64,000 bases of DNA from Excoecaria cochinchinensis. Its lineage: Eukaryota; Streptophyta; Magnoliopsida; Malpighiales; Euphorbiaceae. The notes beneath the pieces are model-generated. The model was not told the DNA's origin. It saw only the letters and a program-made list of their open reading frames with translations, and made no database searches. The DNA lies in NCBI GenBank assembly GCA_947683425.1, contig CANTUQ010000004.1:9896001-9960000 (forward strand), read 5' to 3'. The translations under genes were made by a program, and so were the position numbers. Positions 20,824 to 33,142 of this stretch are shown here, one piece after another; the stretch's first letter is position 1, and the number at the start of each line of letters is the position of its first letter.

Positions 20824-21405
20824 ATGGAGTCTGATCCTAGTGAGAATGTGGGCGAGACAACAGAAAGTGTGAACCGAGTTAGTGCTGATAAGGATGTTTC
20901 CGAGTGTCTTCCAGTTGAAGATTCTGGTCGGGTTTCTGAGGATAGGGCTCTCGTACAAGGGTTGATTCGGATTGTGGATAGATTGACTGCTCCTCGTGCT
21001 TCTCAAGAAGTTGTGCGGCATGTACCTCAGAAGAGAAAAGGACCGATTAGCGAAGTGCCAGCAGGGAAAAGGGTTCGAGAAACTTCGATGTGTCAGCGAT
21101 GTCAGAAGCAACATGGGAACAAGTGTAAGAAGTGGGTACCGTTAGTATGTCAGCACTGCCAGAAGCGACATCGGGGTCCATGTCGGAAGTTTTCAGGTGC
21201 TTGTTTCAGGTGTGGCAGTATGGAACACCGGATTGCCGATTGTCCTAAGAAGATGAGTGAGAGTCTAGCTGGGCAAGCTAGAAAGGAAGTAGAGGATTTG
21301 CTCAGATCTTCTCGAGTGTCTTCAAAGTTTGTAGTATCTAGCAAGGATAGGAAGGAGACCGCAGGTTCTTCTGGTAAGTTGCATTGCAAGCTTTTGTTTA
21401 AGTAA
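20824..21405 (+). CDS. Small nucleocapsid-like protein of element C
   Basis: An intact 193-residue ORF from ATG 20824, the only coding sequence of element C. It has an acidic N-terminus (about residues 1-40), a short segment ending in RLTAPRA (about 50-60) that resembles the start of the A gag (RVTAPKA), then a basic stretch KRKGPISEVPAGKRVR (about 75-92) that could be a two-part nuclear localisation signal. Three zinc knuckles follow: two CX2CX3HX3C (CQRCQKQHGNKC, CQHCQKRHRGPC) and one CX2CX4HX4C (CFRCGSMEHRIADC). The capsid domain found in A is missing, as are protease and pol. It would bind nucleic acid and might help package element RNA into particles made by a relative; that role is inference. 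The frame has no stop or shift, unlike most ORFs around it. Confidence 0.85.
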   Translation: MESDPSENVGETTESVNRVSADKDVSECLPVEDSGRVSEDRALVQGLIRIVDRLTAPRASQEVVRHVPQKRKGPISEVPAGKRVRETSMCQRCQKQHGNKCKKWVPLVCQHCQKRHRGPCRKFSGACFRCGSMEHRIADCPKKMSESLAGQARKEVEDLLRSSRVSSKFVVSSKDRKETAGSSGKLHCKLLFK

Positions 21406-21470
21406 GTTATGTTTGTTTGAGTTGTGTGGATGTAAGTGTTTCGCTGGGAATTTCGAGGACAAAATTCTTT

Positions 21471-21484
21471 TAGGAGGGAAGAGT
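21471..21484 (+). other. Polypurine tract of C
   Basis: TAGGAGGGAAGAGT directly before the 3' LTR. The preceding GAGGACAAAATTC block matches the end of pol in A and B, a remnant of the ancestral pol gene. Confidence 0.85.
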
Positions 21485-24400
21485 TGTCACACCCCAAAAT
21501 GGCCCTAGTCGGGATTTGCATGCGAAGTCGGGATCGGAAGGGTATTTCGGTAATTTGTGCTAGAGAAATTTGGAGTGTTAAGGACCTAATTGAAAAGATA
21601 ATTAAGTTTGTAAGGAAAGAATCGTGTAAGTGAGTGAAGTGTAATTTGTCTAAGGACTAAAGAGCATTAAGACAAGATATTTTGGTGTGAGCCAATAGGA
21701 GGCTGCCATGTGTCTTGGTTGGTGGGCAATTAATGGGAAAATGAGAAAAAGAGACAAAGAATGAAGGAGAAGAGCTGATCACGTTTTCTACTCTCTCTTC
21801 TTCTCCTCTTTGATTTCTTTCTTTTCCTTTTTCCCGTTCCTTGCCTCCCCTTCCTTGGTTGTGTGCGTGATTGGGTTTCTTGGTGGAGTTTGTGCTTTGC
21901 TTGAAGAGGTAAGTTGGGTCAAGGTTTCTACGTACTGTTCTTCTTCATCTTTTCCTGGTTTTGGTTGAGTTAGGGTTTTGAAGAGTAATTGTGGGTTTTG
22001 TTTGTGCAAGTGTTTGATGATAAGAAGAAGCAAAGTAAAGGCAAGGAAAGGAGTGAGGATTGATCTTGAAGCGTGATTTTGGATCGTCATTTCCAGGTTT
22101 GGGAGCATTTTGAATGCATGCAATGTTTGAACTTCTCTGTTCTTCAATCTCAGTTGAATGTCTCTGCCCTATTTCTCACTAGACTTATAATGTGTTTGCA
22201 TGGTCTAATTTCTGGAGTTTGGTGTGTTTTAGATTGTGTATATGCATGATTAAGTGAGTAGATGTGTTAGTAATGCATGACAAGTATTGATTTGGAAGTT
22301 CTGAGTTTGTGTTTTGAACCTACTGTAACTTTTAGGGTTTATATTCTTGAATGGGTTTATGCATGATTTTGATTGTTTGATTGTGGAATTAATTGCAATT
22401 ATCTTGTTTATGATGTTTGGAAGATCGACTGTAAGGTAAGATGAGTTTGGATGTGTTTTGAATCAGATTGAAAATGATTTTATCGAGTTCTTTGAATTCT
22501 GGGTAAGCTGGAAATGGGAAATCGCGTTTCTGTATAATTTTCCATTTCCGGTGTGTCGTGACTTCCCTGAGAGAGACAAGTCACGAGACATGACTCCCAG
22601 TCACGCCACGTGACTCTGTCTCCCAGTCATAACGCGTGACTTCTCGGCGGGCTGGACGAAGTTGTGAGGCGTGACCCTCAGTCGCGAAGCGTGACTGCCT
22701 TATGAGAGGCAAGTCACGTCTCATGACTTAGAGTCACGTCCCGTGACTTTTGGGAGGAGGCGTGACTTAGAGTCACGTCCCGTGACTCTCTTGGAGGCAT
22801 GTCACGAGACGAGACATAGAGTCACGACTCGTGACTCTTTTGAAGAAGCCAGGCGTGACATAGAGTCACGTCCCGTGACTCTCTTGCAGGTCACGAGGCG
22901 TGACACTAGATCACGACTCGTGACCTTCCTCTGAGGCCAGTCACGAGTCGTGACATGGCTCGTGACCGACCCCTCTTCTGCCCCATTTTCTGATTTCGCC
23001 CAGTTTTAACCAAAATGAATTTCCTATCTCTTCTGTATGGTGATGTACTACTGTATTACTCTTGTCATACCTTTCTGTGTTCTTGTATGACCTTTTCTGT
23101 TTTGATTTGTTCCCCGTGACTGGTTTTATTATAAAATGACTTTCAAAGGCTTTTATGGCTTTTTCCTCTACTGTGTGCTATCTTATCTTACTTATCTGAT
23201 TGATTAGCCTATTTTAGTTGTGTTTAGCATTATGTTATGCCTGTCCTTGATCGGATTCTTATCTAGAATAACATGCCATGTTTAAGAGTATTTTGTATCA
23301 TTCCATGGGTTTTTATTCATTGGCATAATATGATTCAACATGTGTTCCTGATATGCTTTAGTAATTTGAGTAGTGCTAAAATGTGATTGATTGACCTATT
23401 GCATGCTTCAGAATATGACGTGAATGAGGTATGATTGATATTATGCTATGCTATATTTATTTGAATAATGTGGTTAATGTCTGAATGCATGATTATGCTC
23501 TAGCCTGGGAACTCAATGTGTTATGTTTAAAGGTAATTTGGACTATGCATGATTTATGCTTAGTATCTTCACCTAATGCATGATTAAGATTTTGTATTGA
23601 TAATCATTGGCATGGTAGTGCTTCTATACCTGATTATTGGCATGCTTTAGAACATTGTTTAATGTTAATGTGTATGGACTGTAATATGTTTTGCAATGCG
23701 AATTGTATGATATATGACCGACTTTATGAGCATATTTATATGTCTATCATTCTCTAGTTTATGCATGATATTTATATATTTATGCGTTATGCGATTCGAA
23801 GCGTGAATTGTTTTATGCATGACCTGCGAGAGTTAGTCTAGTGGATAGTTAGGCATGCCTAATAGAGATCAGTTAGCTTCAGCCCTTTGAACGTTTGGAC
23901 CCTGATCAGGTCCCCCGACTGGTTCCTCGCGAACCCCCCCCCCCCCCCCATCAGTACGGATCCTCGTGATCCTTTTTAATGTATTTGGATCGGGTTAAGA
24001 TCCCCCATCAGTAAAATGCTTTTGTGACAAAATAAATGGTTTTCGATTCGTACCCGTAAGGTACCCTTTGGCCGACTTGTACCCGTAAGGTACTAATCAG
24101 TACACTCGTTATCCACTATTGTGAGTCAGCAGGTGCTTTGATGGTTTGTTTTATGCTGCTTTGATATAGCTATCAGAATGTGATATCCGATTGATAATGA
24201 TAAGGATTTCAGGAATCAGTTTATGTGTATATGAATGTGACTATGGGCTTCAGAATGTATGTCTGTATTAAGTAAGCATGACTTTATATCTAACATGATT
24301 ATCCGTACTTGTCATGTGATTTGTTATAAGTTTCTGAATGCTTTGAAATGATTCGATTGATGTATTTAAGTATATGACTTAAGTATAGTTTTGTTATATA

Positions 24401-25501
24401 TATTAGCATGTGAACCGAAGCAGTTGTGATGGTAAGTAGGTGATGATTTCTGTACTTTCTGCATGTTGTTGATATGAATGTAATGTTATGTGATTATGCC
24501 TTCAGTATCCGCTATCAGAGTGTTTTTACATGATATTTTATATATTAGAGTTGCACAGCGGTATTGTGATGCTCTAAATGTTACCCTTTGGATATTTGAC
24601 TAGTGTATGTGTTTGGCATGTCTAAGTATGTTAAAGGGCTAGCACTCTCAACATGATGATTGGGTTGTCAGTTCATGCATGGGTGCTTAGTTATGTCAAT
24701 TGCATGTGTAAAGCTCATGTGACTCCGCACGGTAAGATGTTGATATTTGCTACCCATTGTAGGTTTATGCATGTGACATAGTATGTAGTTCTGCATGAGG
24801 ATACTTGTACTGTTTTATGTCTGTTTTTGGCCTATTATGGACATGAGTATATGTTATGGTTTTGAGTTATCGAATGAATGCCTTTACTATGCCAGCATGA
24901 TCATATTTGTTAAGAATATCCGCATTTGTCATTTGAATGTGTTTTTCCTTGACGACCATTGTGAATGGCCGTCCATATTCTGGTGTGTTCTCCCCACTAA
25001 GCGTTTATCGCTTAGCACGGATTTCCTTTCCGTTCAGGTGGCAGGTTTGGTTCTGTTCGAGTCGCGCTTCTGCAAGGTCGGCCACGTAGGAGTTAGAAGT
25101 TCTGTATATTGTTCGGCTTCTGTATTTCAGCTTTCATAATTCTGTAGTATTGTATATGTAATTAATTATGTTTTGATCTTGAGTTTTCTTTTGGGAATGT
25201 AATAGTTAGTATGTCCTTATGTTTAGTTATTCCTTTGTTTTATTATTTTGCTTATGCTTCCATTGATTGGTCTTATGTATGCTTTTGTGTATGCTTCTGC
25301 TTAGCGCCTGCGTGTGCGTGAGTTATTGCATGTTCAGTCTGTGCCTCAGGTAAGGTAAGTTTTAATTCACCCGTATTTCCGTATGTATGTTATGTATGAA
25401 TGTATGCTTCCGCATTGTGCATGTGTATATCTGTATGTGTGAGCGTCGTGTAGCGCGTCCATCGGCGTCCTTCCAACGGGGACGGCGATGGGGGTGTTAC
25501 A
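21485..25501 (+). repeat. 3' LTR of element C
   Basis: 4017 bp, nearly the same as 16678-20695 by eye. Visible differences include a 10-bp loss near 23090 and a C run of 16 (23934-23949) where the 5' copy has 7 (19137-19143). Hairpins 2 and 3 are at 24997-25035, with one base changed in the last stem. The palindrome array is 22553-22967. Confidence 0.93.
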
Positions 25502-25506
25502 CTTCC

Positions 25507-27116
25507 TCTGAGTCAAAGGCAAACCAGATACAAAGTCCTTGGCAATATCATCCCATTTCCACTCGGGAACGGATAAAGGCGTAAGCAATCCCGAAGGAAC
25601 TTGATGCTTGGCCTTTACTTGTTGATATATCAAGCACTTAGACACAAAATCCACAATGTCCCGCTTCATACCGGGCCACCAATAAAACTGCTTCATGTCC
25701 TGGTACATCTTTTCACTCTAGGGATGCATGGCAAAAACCGTGGTGTGCGCCTCACTCAGAAGCTGTCTCCTCAACTCCTCATGCTCAGGCACACACAAGC
25801 GGTTTCTATACATAAGCACCCCATCCAGAACTGAGAACTCTGACTGCTTACTAGAACTAACCTCTTGCATAACCCGCTGTAGCCTCTCATTATCTATCTG
25901 AGCATTCACAATCCTCTGTCTCAAGGTAGGCTTCACTCACAACTGAGCAACCAAAGCCCCATCTGTATCGAACCTCCATCTAAAACATCTCAAAAGCAAG
26001 GCTGAAACCGACTTTTGACTCAAAGCATCAGCGACTACATTGGCCTTAACCGGATGGTAATCCACTATGCAATCGTAGTCCTTAAACAACTCAAGCCAAC
26101 GGCGCTGTCTCATGTTCAACTCCCTCTGCGTGAGGAGATACTTCAAACCTTATGGTCCGTAAAGATCCTACACTTCTCCCCATACAGATAATGGCGCAAA
26201 ATTTTAAGAGCAAAGATAACAGCTGCTAACTCCAAATCGTGTGTCGGATAATTCCTCTCATGTGGCTTCAACTGTCGAGAAGCATAAGCCACAACCTTAC
26301 CTTCTTGCATCAAAATACAGCTAAGACCCACACCCAAAGCATCACTATACATGACAAACTCTTTACCCGAGATGGGTTGAGTAAGTATAGGAGCCTCAAC
26401 TAGCAACTTCTTCAACTGATTAAAACAAGCCTGGCACCTATCCGACCACTCGAATCTGACTCTTTTTTCAACAACCTAGTCATCGGAGCAGCGATAATAG
26501 AGAAACCCTGAACCAACTGACAGTAGTAACCTACCAAACCAAGAAAACTCCTCACTTCTTGAATGTTCGTAGGTGCTTTCCAATCAGCCGAATCAACTTG
26601 AATACCCCTAGTCGAAACAATATGACCCAAGAAGGATACTTCCCGAAGCCAAAAATCACACTTACTAAGCTTGGAAAATAACTGATGCTCCCTCAACACT
26701 TGCAAAACCAGCTGGAGATGCTCTTCATGCTCTTTCTCATCCTTGGAATACACCAAGATGTCATCTACAAACACCATTACAAACTGGTCTAAGTATGGCC
26801 TAAACACTCTGTTCATCAAATCCATGAATGCCGCTGGAGCATTGGACAAACAAAATTTCATCACAAGGAACTCATAGTGGCCATACCTAGTCCGAAATGC
26901 AGTCTTAACCACATCCTCATCCTTAACTCACAACTGATAATAACCCGACTGAAGATCAATATTCGAAAAGACACCAGTGCCTCGAAGCTGATCAAACAAA
27001 TCCTCGACCCTAGGCAAGGGATACTTGTTCTTCACTGTGACCTTATTGATCTGCCTATAATCCATACACATCCGCAAGGACCCATCCTTTTTCTTAACAA
27101 ACAAAATCGAAGCTCC
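25507..27116 (-). pseudogene. Element B pol, 5' part: reverse transcriptase, RNase H, integrase zinc finger
   Basis: Minus-strand pieces in order: reverse transcriptase (27116-26412, with MDYRQINK and the FVDD catalytic box near 26755-26770), RNase H (26415-25937, with MYSDALG, FTDHK and the VADALSQK end), integrase N-terminus (25936-25507, with HP, MYQDMKQFYWWPGMKR and C-X2-C), up to the first core Asp in DFVSGLPL. Several stops, a frameshift near 26440, and a small deletion after GIQVD relative to A make it non-functional. The gene is cut at 25506 by element C. Confidence 0.88.
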
Positions 27117-29039
27117 CTAAGGAGATATGCTGGGTCGAATAAACCCCTTATCCAATAGCTCTTGTAGTTGAGTTTTGAGTTCTCTCAACTCTACAGGAGC
27201 CATTCGATAAGGTGCTTTCGATATGGGAGTGGTACCCGGCATAATCTCTATGGATAACTCGACCTCTCTCTCAGGAGGCAAACTCGGAAACTCACTCGGG
27301 AATACATCACTAAACTCCCGCACAACAGGGATGTCCTCAACTCGAACTTGATCCCTCTTGGAATCCAACACAACCGCTAGGAAAGCCTCACAACCATTCC
27401 TAATAAACCTCTTAGCTTGCATTGCTGAAATCACATTGTTCAAATAACTAGCACCCAAACCTTTAACAAACATAGAAGACCGATCTCTATCTCGAAGCAC
27501 AACTGTCTTCCTATGACAATCAACTACAGCTCGATGCTTACCCAACCAGTCCATACCCAGAATTAGATCAAACTCTCTGAAAGGCAACTCAATCATATAT
27601 GCTGAAAACACAACTCCCTCAACCAACAGGGGACAATTCCTATAGACTCTACTCACATTGACACTATGCCCTAATGGACTTGTCACACATATCTCATAAT
27701 CTAGCCGATCTACCACATGCAACTTCTCAACAATCTTATCCGTGCACAAATATGAGTGTTTGGAATCAGGATCAATTAGGGCATATAATTCAGTGTCATG
27801 GAGTAAGAACTTACCAGCAATCACATCGGGTGCATCTTGCTCCTCTCTGGCTCTCACAGCATAAGCTCTTGCTGCAACAGGCAACTGTCGCTCAACTGAC
27901 TCTGATGCAGTACCCTCTCTAGGTCGACCGCCTCGACCTCTACCTCGGCCCCTACCGCGGTTAGCTTGCTTGGCATTGGAGCCAACTCTGCTAGCCTCTC
28001 TCTGAGAACCCGAATCCTCATTCAACCTCGGACAGTTGGCCAATAAGTGCTAGGTGCTCCCACATCTGAAACACCCACTTGTGAGCCACCTACACTCACC
28101 CCGATGAGCCTTACTACAATGCAAACATATAGGCATAGACTCAGATCTACCACCTCTACCAGACCCAGATACCGCTGCAGAACCCTATCTTCTACCTCTT
28201 GTAGCCGGGCCAGATGATGACTCATCCTGTGGTTTTTGGGACCTCATATCCAAGGACGAGGAAGATGAACCACCATGGGAAAGATTCCTCCTCTGAACCC
28301 CCTCCCTCAGCACTGATTCTGACCTCTCAGCTCTAACCACAGCATCCACAATCTGATAATAATTCACTCCTGGAGTGCTCATCAAGGAAATCAATATAGC
28401 TCTCAAGGACTCATTCAAACCAGCCTTAAAATGCCTGCATCGAAACTCATCTGTCAAAACACCTTGCGGAGCATACCTAGACAACCAGTTAAACTCCTTC
28501 TCAAACTCTAAAACCGACATAACCCTCTATTTCAAGCTCAAAAACTGTGCCTACCTGGCATCCTTATAGGTCTGAGTCACATACTTGTTAGTAAATTCCC
28601 TTGCAAAGAAATCCCATGTAACTGGATCGGGCAACTAAGGATGTCTGCAAACTAACTCCCACCATTCATAAGCTAACCCTTGCAGCAAAGCCACTGCACA
28701 CTCTGCCTACAGGTTAGGAGGACACCAAATTTCTCTCAAGGTATGCTTCACCTTGTCTAACCATTTCTCTGCTAGCTCTGACTCATCCAAACCTGTGCCA
28801 TATAAATCTTCAGCACCAGCCCTTCTCAAACTCTCTATAGGGGCTCTAGGAGCAGTCACTCTCTCCAAGACCCTAGCCATGTCCTGTGACAGCTTGAACA
28901 TATCCTCAAAAGGCATGGCAGCGGCCTTGGGCTATAGCCTAGCAGGTTAAGACGACACAGATACCGAAGGATCAACAGCTTGAGGATTCACGCTTTCAGC
29001 TGACCCCTTATGAGACCCTCGAACAAAACCAGAATCCAT
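27117..29039 (-). pseudogene. Element B gag and protease
   Basis: Starts at ATG 29039 on the minus strand. Gag capsid pieces (28916-28707, 28520-28185), zinc knuckles (about 28135-28050), an Arg-Gly-rich linker, protease (about 27790-27520), then the start of reverse transcriptase up to a stop at 27117. At least eight in-frame stops interrupt gag. The protease active-site motif reads DPDS where A has DPGS, a Gly-to-Asp change that should abolish activity. The N-terminal 30 codons, out of frame in A, are readable here before two stops near 28950 and 28935. Confidence 0.88.
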
Positions 29040-29138
29040 CTAAACAAACAAAGACAACCGCATCAGCCAACACAGTCCTAGACACATACGCATCTATACA
29101 CAATAATGACAACAAAACACCTAGAAAAGCCTAAACCA

Positions 29139-29151
29139 GGCTCTGATGCCA
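29139..29151 (-). other. Primer binding site of B
   Basis: Minus-strand TGGCATCAGAGCC, five bases from the LTR end at 29157. One base differs from the initiator tRNA-Met site in A and C, probably decay. Confidence 0.88.
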
Positions 29152-30281
29152 AAACTTGTAACACCCCCTACCCATACGTAGGCAATCCCATCCGATAAGG
29201 AGTGAGATGTCATACGAGTCAAGGTGCCACCACACAGATACAATACAACTCATACATTCACAAATACAGGGTAATTAAAAACCTTGCAAAACAACAGGAG
29301 CGACAGCTAAACATACATTAATATAACAAAAATCATTACAATGATGTTTTGATCAAACTGGCTGAAACAAAAGATAATTACATATCCAAAATATACAAAT
29401 GCAGAAGCTAATACAAAAACTGATACATGAGAGTTCTGTACAAAAGAATCATCAAAGATTACAAAAGCTAAGCCCTACACTAAACCTTCCTGTGTTGGCT
29501 TGATTGACGGCGACTCTCCCAAAGCAAAACATCTTCCGTACCTGCACGGGTAAAAACACCGTGCGAAGCGATAAACGCTTAGTGGGGAAACACATAAGCA
29601 GTATGGACGGCCATTCAAAATAGTCGTTGAGGTATAACACATTCACAATGGTAAATGCAGATAATGATAGCTAGTAATTATACATTCTTGCATATAAACG
29701 CTATACTTTCAATAACATATGCTCACATCCATATTCACATTCATAATTACATTAACTGATCATTCATCTCATTATCATACTCATTCAAATATCACAATCG
29801 TATAATCACATTAGAGCAAAATAAAGCAAACAGGACACCTGCTGACTCACAATAGTGAATAACGAGTATACGGACAGTACCTTACGGGTACGAATCGAAT
29901 ACTGACAGTACCTTACGGGTACGAATCGAAACTATTTCATTTTATTAATTACAAAAAATTTTACTGAGGGGACCTTAAACAAGATCCAAATACTGAGGGG
30001 TTCGCGAGGAACCAAATAGGGACCTGATTGGGGTCCAAACTGAACTGAGGCTGCAGCTAAAGGACTCTATTAGGCATGCCTAATTATCCACTTACTTGAC
30101 TCCAGCAGGTCATGCATAAACCAGATCATGTTCCGAAATAAAACATATAATTCACCCTATATAATTTGTAATATAGTAGGCATATAAACACATTCATATA
30201 GCATACAGTAAGGATAAACCATGAAAAAGACATCTAAAATTCATTTTCCAAAAACTCGGCACGCGGGAAAAATAGGACAGG

Positions 30282-30548
30282 TCGGAGCCTCTGTCGTGCT
30301 CGCGACAGAGGGGAAATCGGCACGAGTCGTGCTGAGGGACACGACTCGTGTCCAATTCCTCCTCAAACGTGCTTTGAAGCATGGAACATAGGGGACATCG
30401 CCACAGCATGAGTCATGCCGGGCCAGCACAAAATGTGATGAAATGCCTCCTTCCCTCCGTCTCGCTCTCCACAGCACGACTCGCACACTGAAGGAGCACG
30501 AGTCGGATGGCGGAGCACGAGTCGGACGGAAAGCCATTACTTCGCTGC
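30282..30548 (-). repeat. CpG palindrome array in the 5' LTR of B, left part
   Basis: Contains CTGTCGTGCTCGCGACAG (about 30290-30307) followed by GCACGAGTCGTGC-type units. The array continues at 44418-44559 beyond the Tat insertion, where CTGTTGCGCTCGCAACAG shows paired changes in both arms. Confidence 0.8.
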
Positions 30549-32988
30549 TGTGACGCGCGCCGGACACGCGTGGGCGCCCCTTGACTGCCCACTTGAGGGC
30601 GATCGGGCATTTGAGGTCCGTTGACAACTTGTAACGAATTACAAGTGCATCTATTTTGGGCAACAAGGAGGTTTCATGGAGTCGCCACCCAATAAAACAT
30701 TGGGAAAGTTTCTCTCGCCTCGGAGAGCCTAAGACAACGCTTTCATCCATTTTGGGCAAGCCGAAGGGGTCTTGCAGGGTAAACCTCTCGTCCAAAGGAG
30801 CCTAGGATTTGTTAGGTCATAGAGCATAAGAAGGGTCTTGGAGGGTAAACCTCTCGCCTCCTTAAGTCCAAAGACAACGCTTTTATCCATTTTGGGCAAG
30901 CCAAAGGGGTCTTGGAGGTTAAATCTCTCGCCCAAAGGAACCTAGGATTAATGTCTAAGTCTCGTGACACAAGAGGTGTCTTGGAGGGTAAACCTCCACC
31001 CTCTTGGAGCCCAAAGACCAGAGAATGGGTTCGGGACTTCGCATCTATTTCTACCTTGATTAATTTTATAATTTGGTTTTGAGTTCATTGACTCGCTCTC
31101 TCTCCACACGATGAAATTTTAATTTAAAAGCGGAAAACAATAATAACATCAAAAATAACATCAAAGATAAATTACAATAATACCAGGAGCAGAATACAAC
31201 CCCCATTTAAAAGTGCAAACTTACATAAAACCGGGGAATTTATTAATTATGAGGACTTTGGTCCCCGCATGCACAATCAAAGAAAACATTTTGGATGTGA
31301 TGTTTTATTTGGGATGAAAATTAGGACATTGGTCCCATTTATTATGAAAAATCCAAATTAATTTATTAGAAATATTTGTGTGGTTTTTATTCATGCGTGC
31401 ATAAAAAAACATTTTATTCAACGAATATATACAAGGAAATATAAATAAAATGAAAATTGAAAATGTGCAATGAAAATACCAAACTCCGCATATCCTCCTT
31501 CCCGTGCATTGGTGCTCAAATGAGAATAAAACAATGATTTGCAACCAAAAATAAAATAGAAGAGATTCATGTTAGAAATTAACCCAAAGAGATGAGATGA
31601 CATAAAAGATAATATGTATAATGACCATATAACATGCCTCAGATACTATAACATGCATAAAAATAATTATGATGCCATTTAACAAGCATAAAGTGAGATA
31701 ACATCATAGCAAATGCAATTTATTAATAATGGTGATTAACATGCATGAAAGGTTAGTGACAATCAATTTTAATACTCCTAAGATATGCATGAAAACATAA
31801 CATAAGAATAATAAAACTTAACATGCATAATAAAGCCTAAAGTAATATCTAACATAAAGGCATAAGAAAATAAATTTAAAATTTAACATACATGCAAAAT
31901 ATGAACAATGACAATAATGGTAATAATGATACTAGCATCTAATGATAGCCATAAACAAGTCTAATAAAAATTTTAATGATAATTAACACATGCAATAATA
32001 ATCATAATATAACATAAAGAGATCAATGATATTAACAAACTAAATTAAACATGCATAATAACATGGACAAATGAAAATAAGATAATAGAATTTAAAGAGT
32101 TTACTTGTTATATGAACAATTGAAGACAAAAAAAAGACGAAGAATATGGAGAATAAGAGAATTTACATGTTTAATATGTTAATTGGAAACAAAAATAAAT
32201 GAAATTAACAAGAGAATTAATGAGTAAAACAAAGAATAATTACCCTCAAATTCAGTTTTGAAGAATTGAAGGTAGAAGTGTTGAATTCCTTGTCTTCTCT
32301 TGTGAAAATGCTTAGAAAATAGCTTGAAAACTTGAAGAAAAACTCTTGGAAACAAGTGTGTAAGATGGATTTTTTCTCTCAACTCAAAAGCTCCAAAATT
32401 CAGTTTTTTTTCCTCTCTAAATGTTCTTAGTTCGTCCTCCCCTTCATCTGAATTTTTTCTAGTGTTTTAACCCTCAAAAACAACCCAAAAACCACCCAAA
32501 ACCATCCAAAAACGGTTAAAAATCAAGTGGGAGCTGAAATGGGCGAAATCGGCGCCCTAACGCCGAAAATCGGCGTCAAACCGCGTGCTGATGCGCAGAC
32601 ATTCCGCGCATGTCGCCGTGCGCAGCGCTAGCGACGCCCAAGACGTAGGAGCGGGCGTGCTCCGCGCACGCACATTAGCGACGCCCAGGATCCGTCGCCT
32701 TTCCGTCGCGATTATTTTCCCCCGATTTTTCACCACTTTTTCATCATTTTTCACACTTTTTCCAACTTTTTTCAACCTCTTTTTTTTATTTAAATTCCAC
32801 TAATCTAAAATACACTTTTTCTTCTCCAAAATAATTTTAAAAATATTTTTTTTTTAAATACACTTTTACTCATCGAAAAAACAAGGAAAATCACTTCCGA
32901 ACTCCAATCTTTTTGCCTATAAGCCGGCATAGCTAAATTTCATCATCGGGTAATCCTGATCAAGGCTACTCGGGACCCGGTGTCTACA
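30549..32988 (-). repeat. 3' LTR of the Tat element
   Basis: 2440 bp; on the minus strand starts TGTAGACACCGGGTCCCGAG and ends GCGCGTCACA. Contains a GC-rich part (32545-32710), an AT-rich middle (31080-32500), and four imperfect repeats around GGTAAACCTC (30776-31000). The other copy is 41938-44417. Confidence 0.92.
30776..31000 (-). repeat. Imperfect repeats with GGGTCTTGGAGGGTAAACC in the Tat LTR
   Basis: Copies start near 30776, 30833, 30907 and 30977, spaced about 57-74 bp, each followed by CTCTCGCC or close and then a CCTAGGATT-type segment. The same series is at 42156-42395 in the 5' LTR and, diverged, at about 3590-3720 in the solo LTR. They look like internal duplications within the U5-side of the LTR. 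Confidence 0.7.
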
Positions 32989-33142
32989 GTTGCCCCCAAT
33001 TTTGGGGAGGCTAGTGCATGGGTCCCTAGGTGAGCCAAAATTCAGGAAAAGGAAAGAAACGCGTACCTAAAGCGGCGATCTTCCTGTTGGATGGAGTTAT
33101 GATGATTGTTGTTGTCGTGTTATAGGCAGGCTGTCTTTTGGT

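Larger units (their letters stand above)
16678..25501 (+). mobile_element. Element C: non-autonomous LTR retrotransposon with 4-kb LTRs
   Basis: 8824 bp, flanked by CTTCC (16673-16677 and 25502-25506), inserted in the integrase gene of B just after its first catalytic Asp segment. 5' LTR 16678-20695, primer site 20701-20713, one small ORF 20824-21405, polypurine tract 21471-21484, 3' LTR 21485-25501. The interior is only 789 bp and has no enzyme domains. The LTRs share the palindromes and hairpins of A and B, and the last 50 bp before the 3' LTR match the pol end of A, so C is an internally deleted Tekay relative. The near-identical LTRs indicate a recent insertion, which means a relative supplied its enzymes recently. 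Confidence 0.93.
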
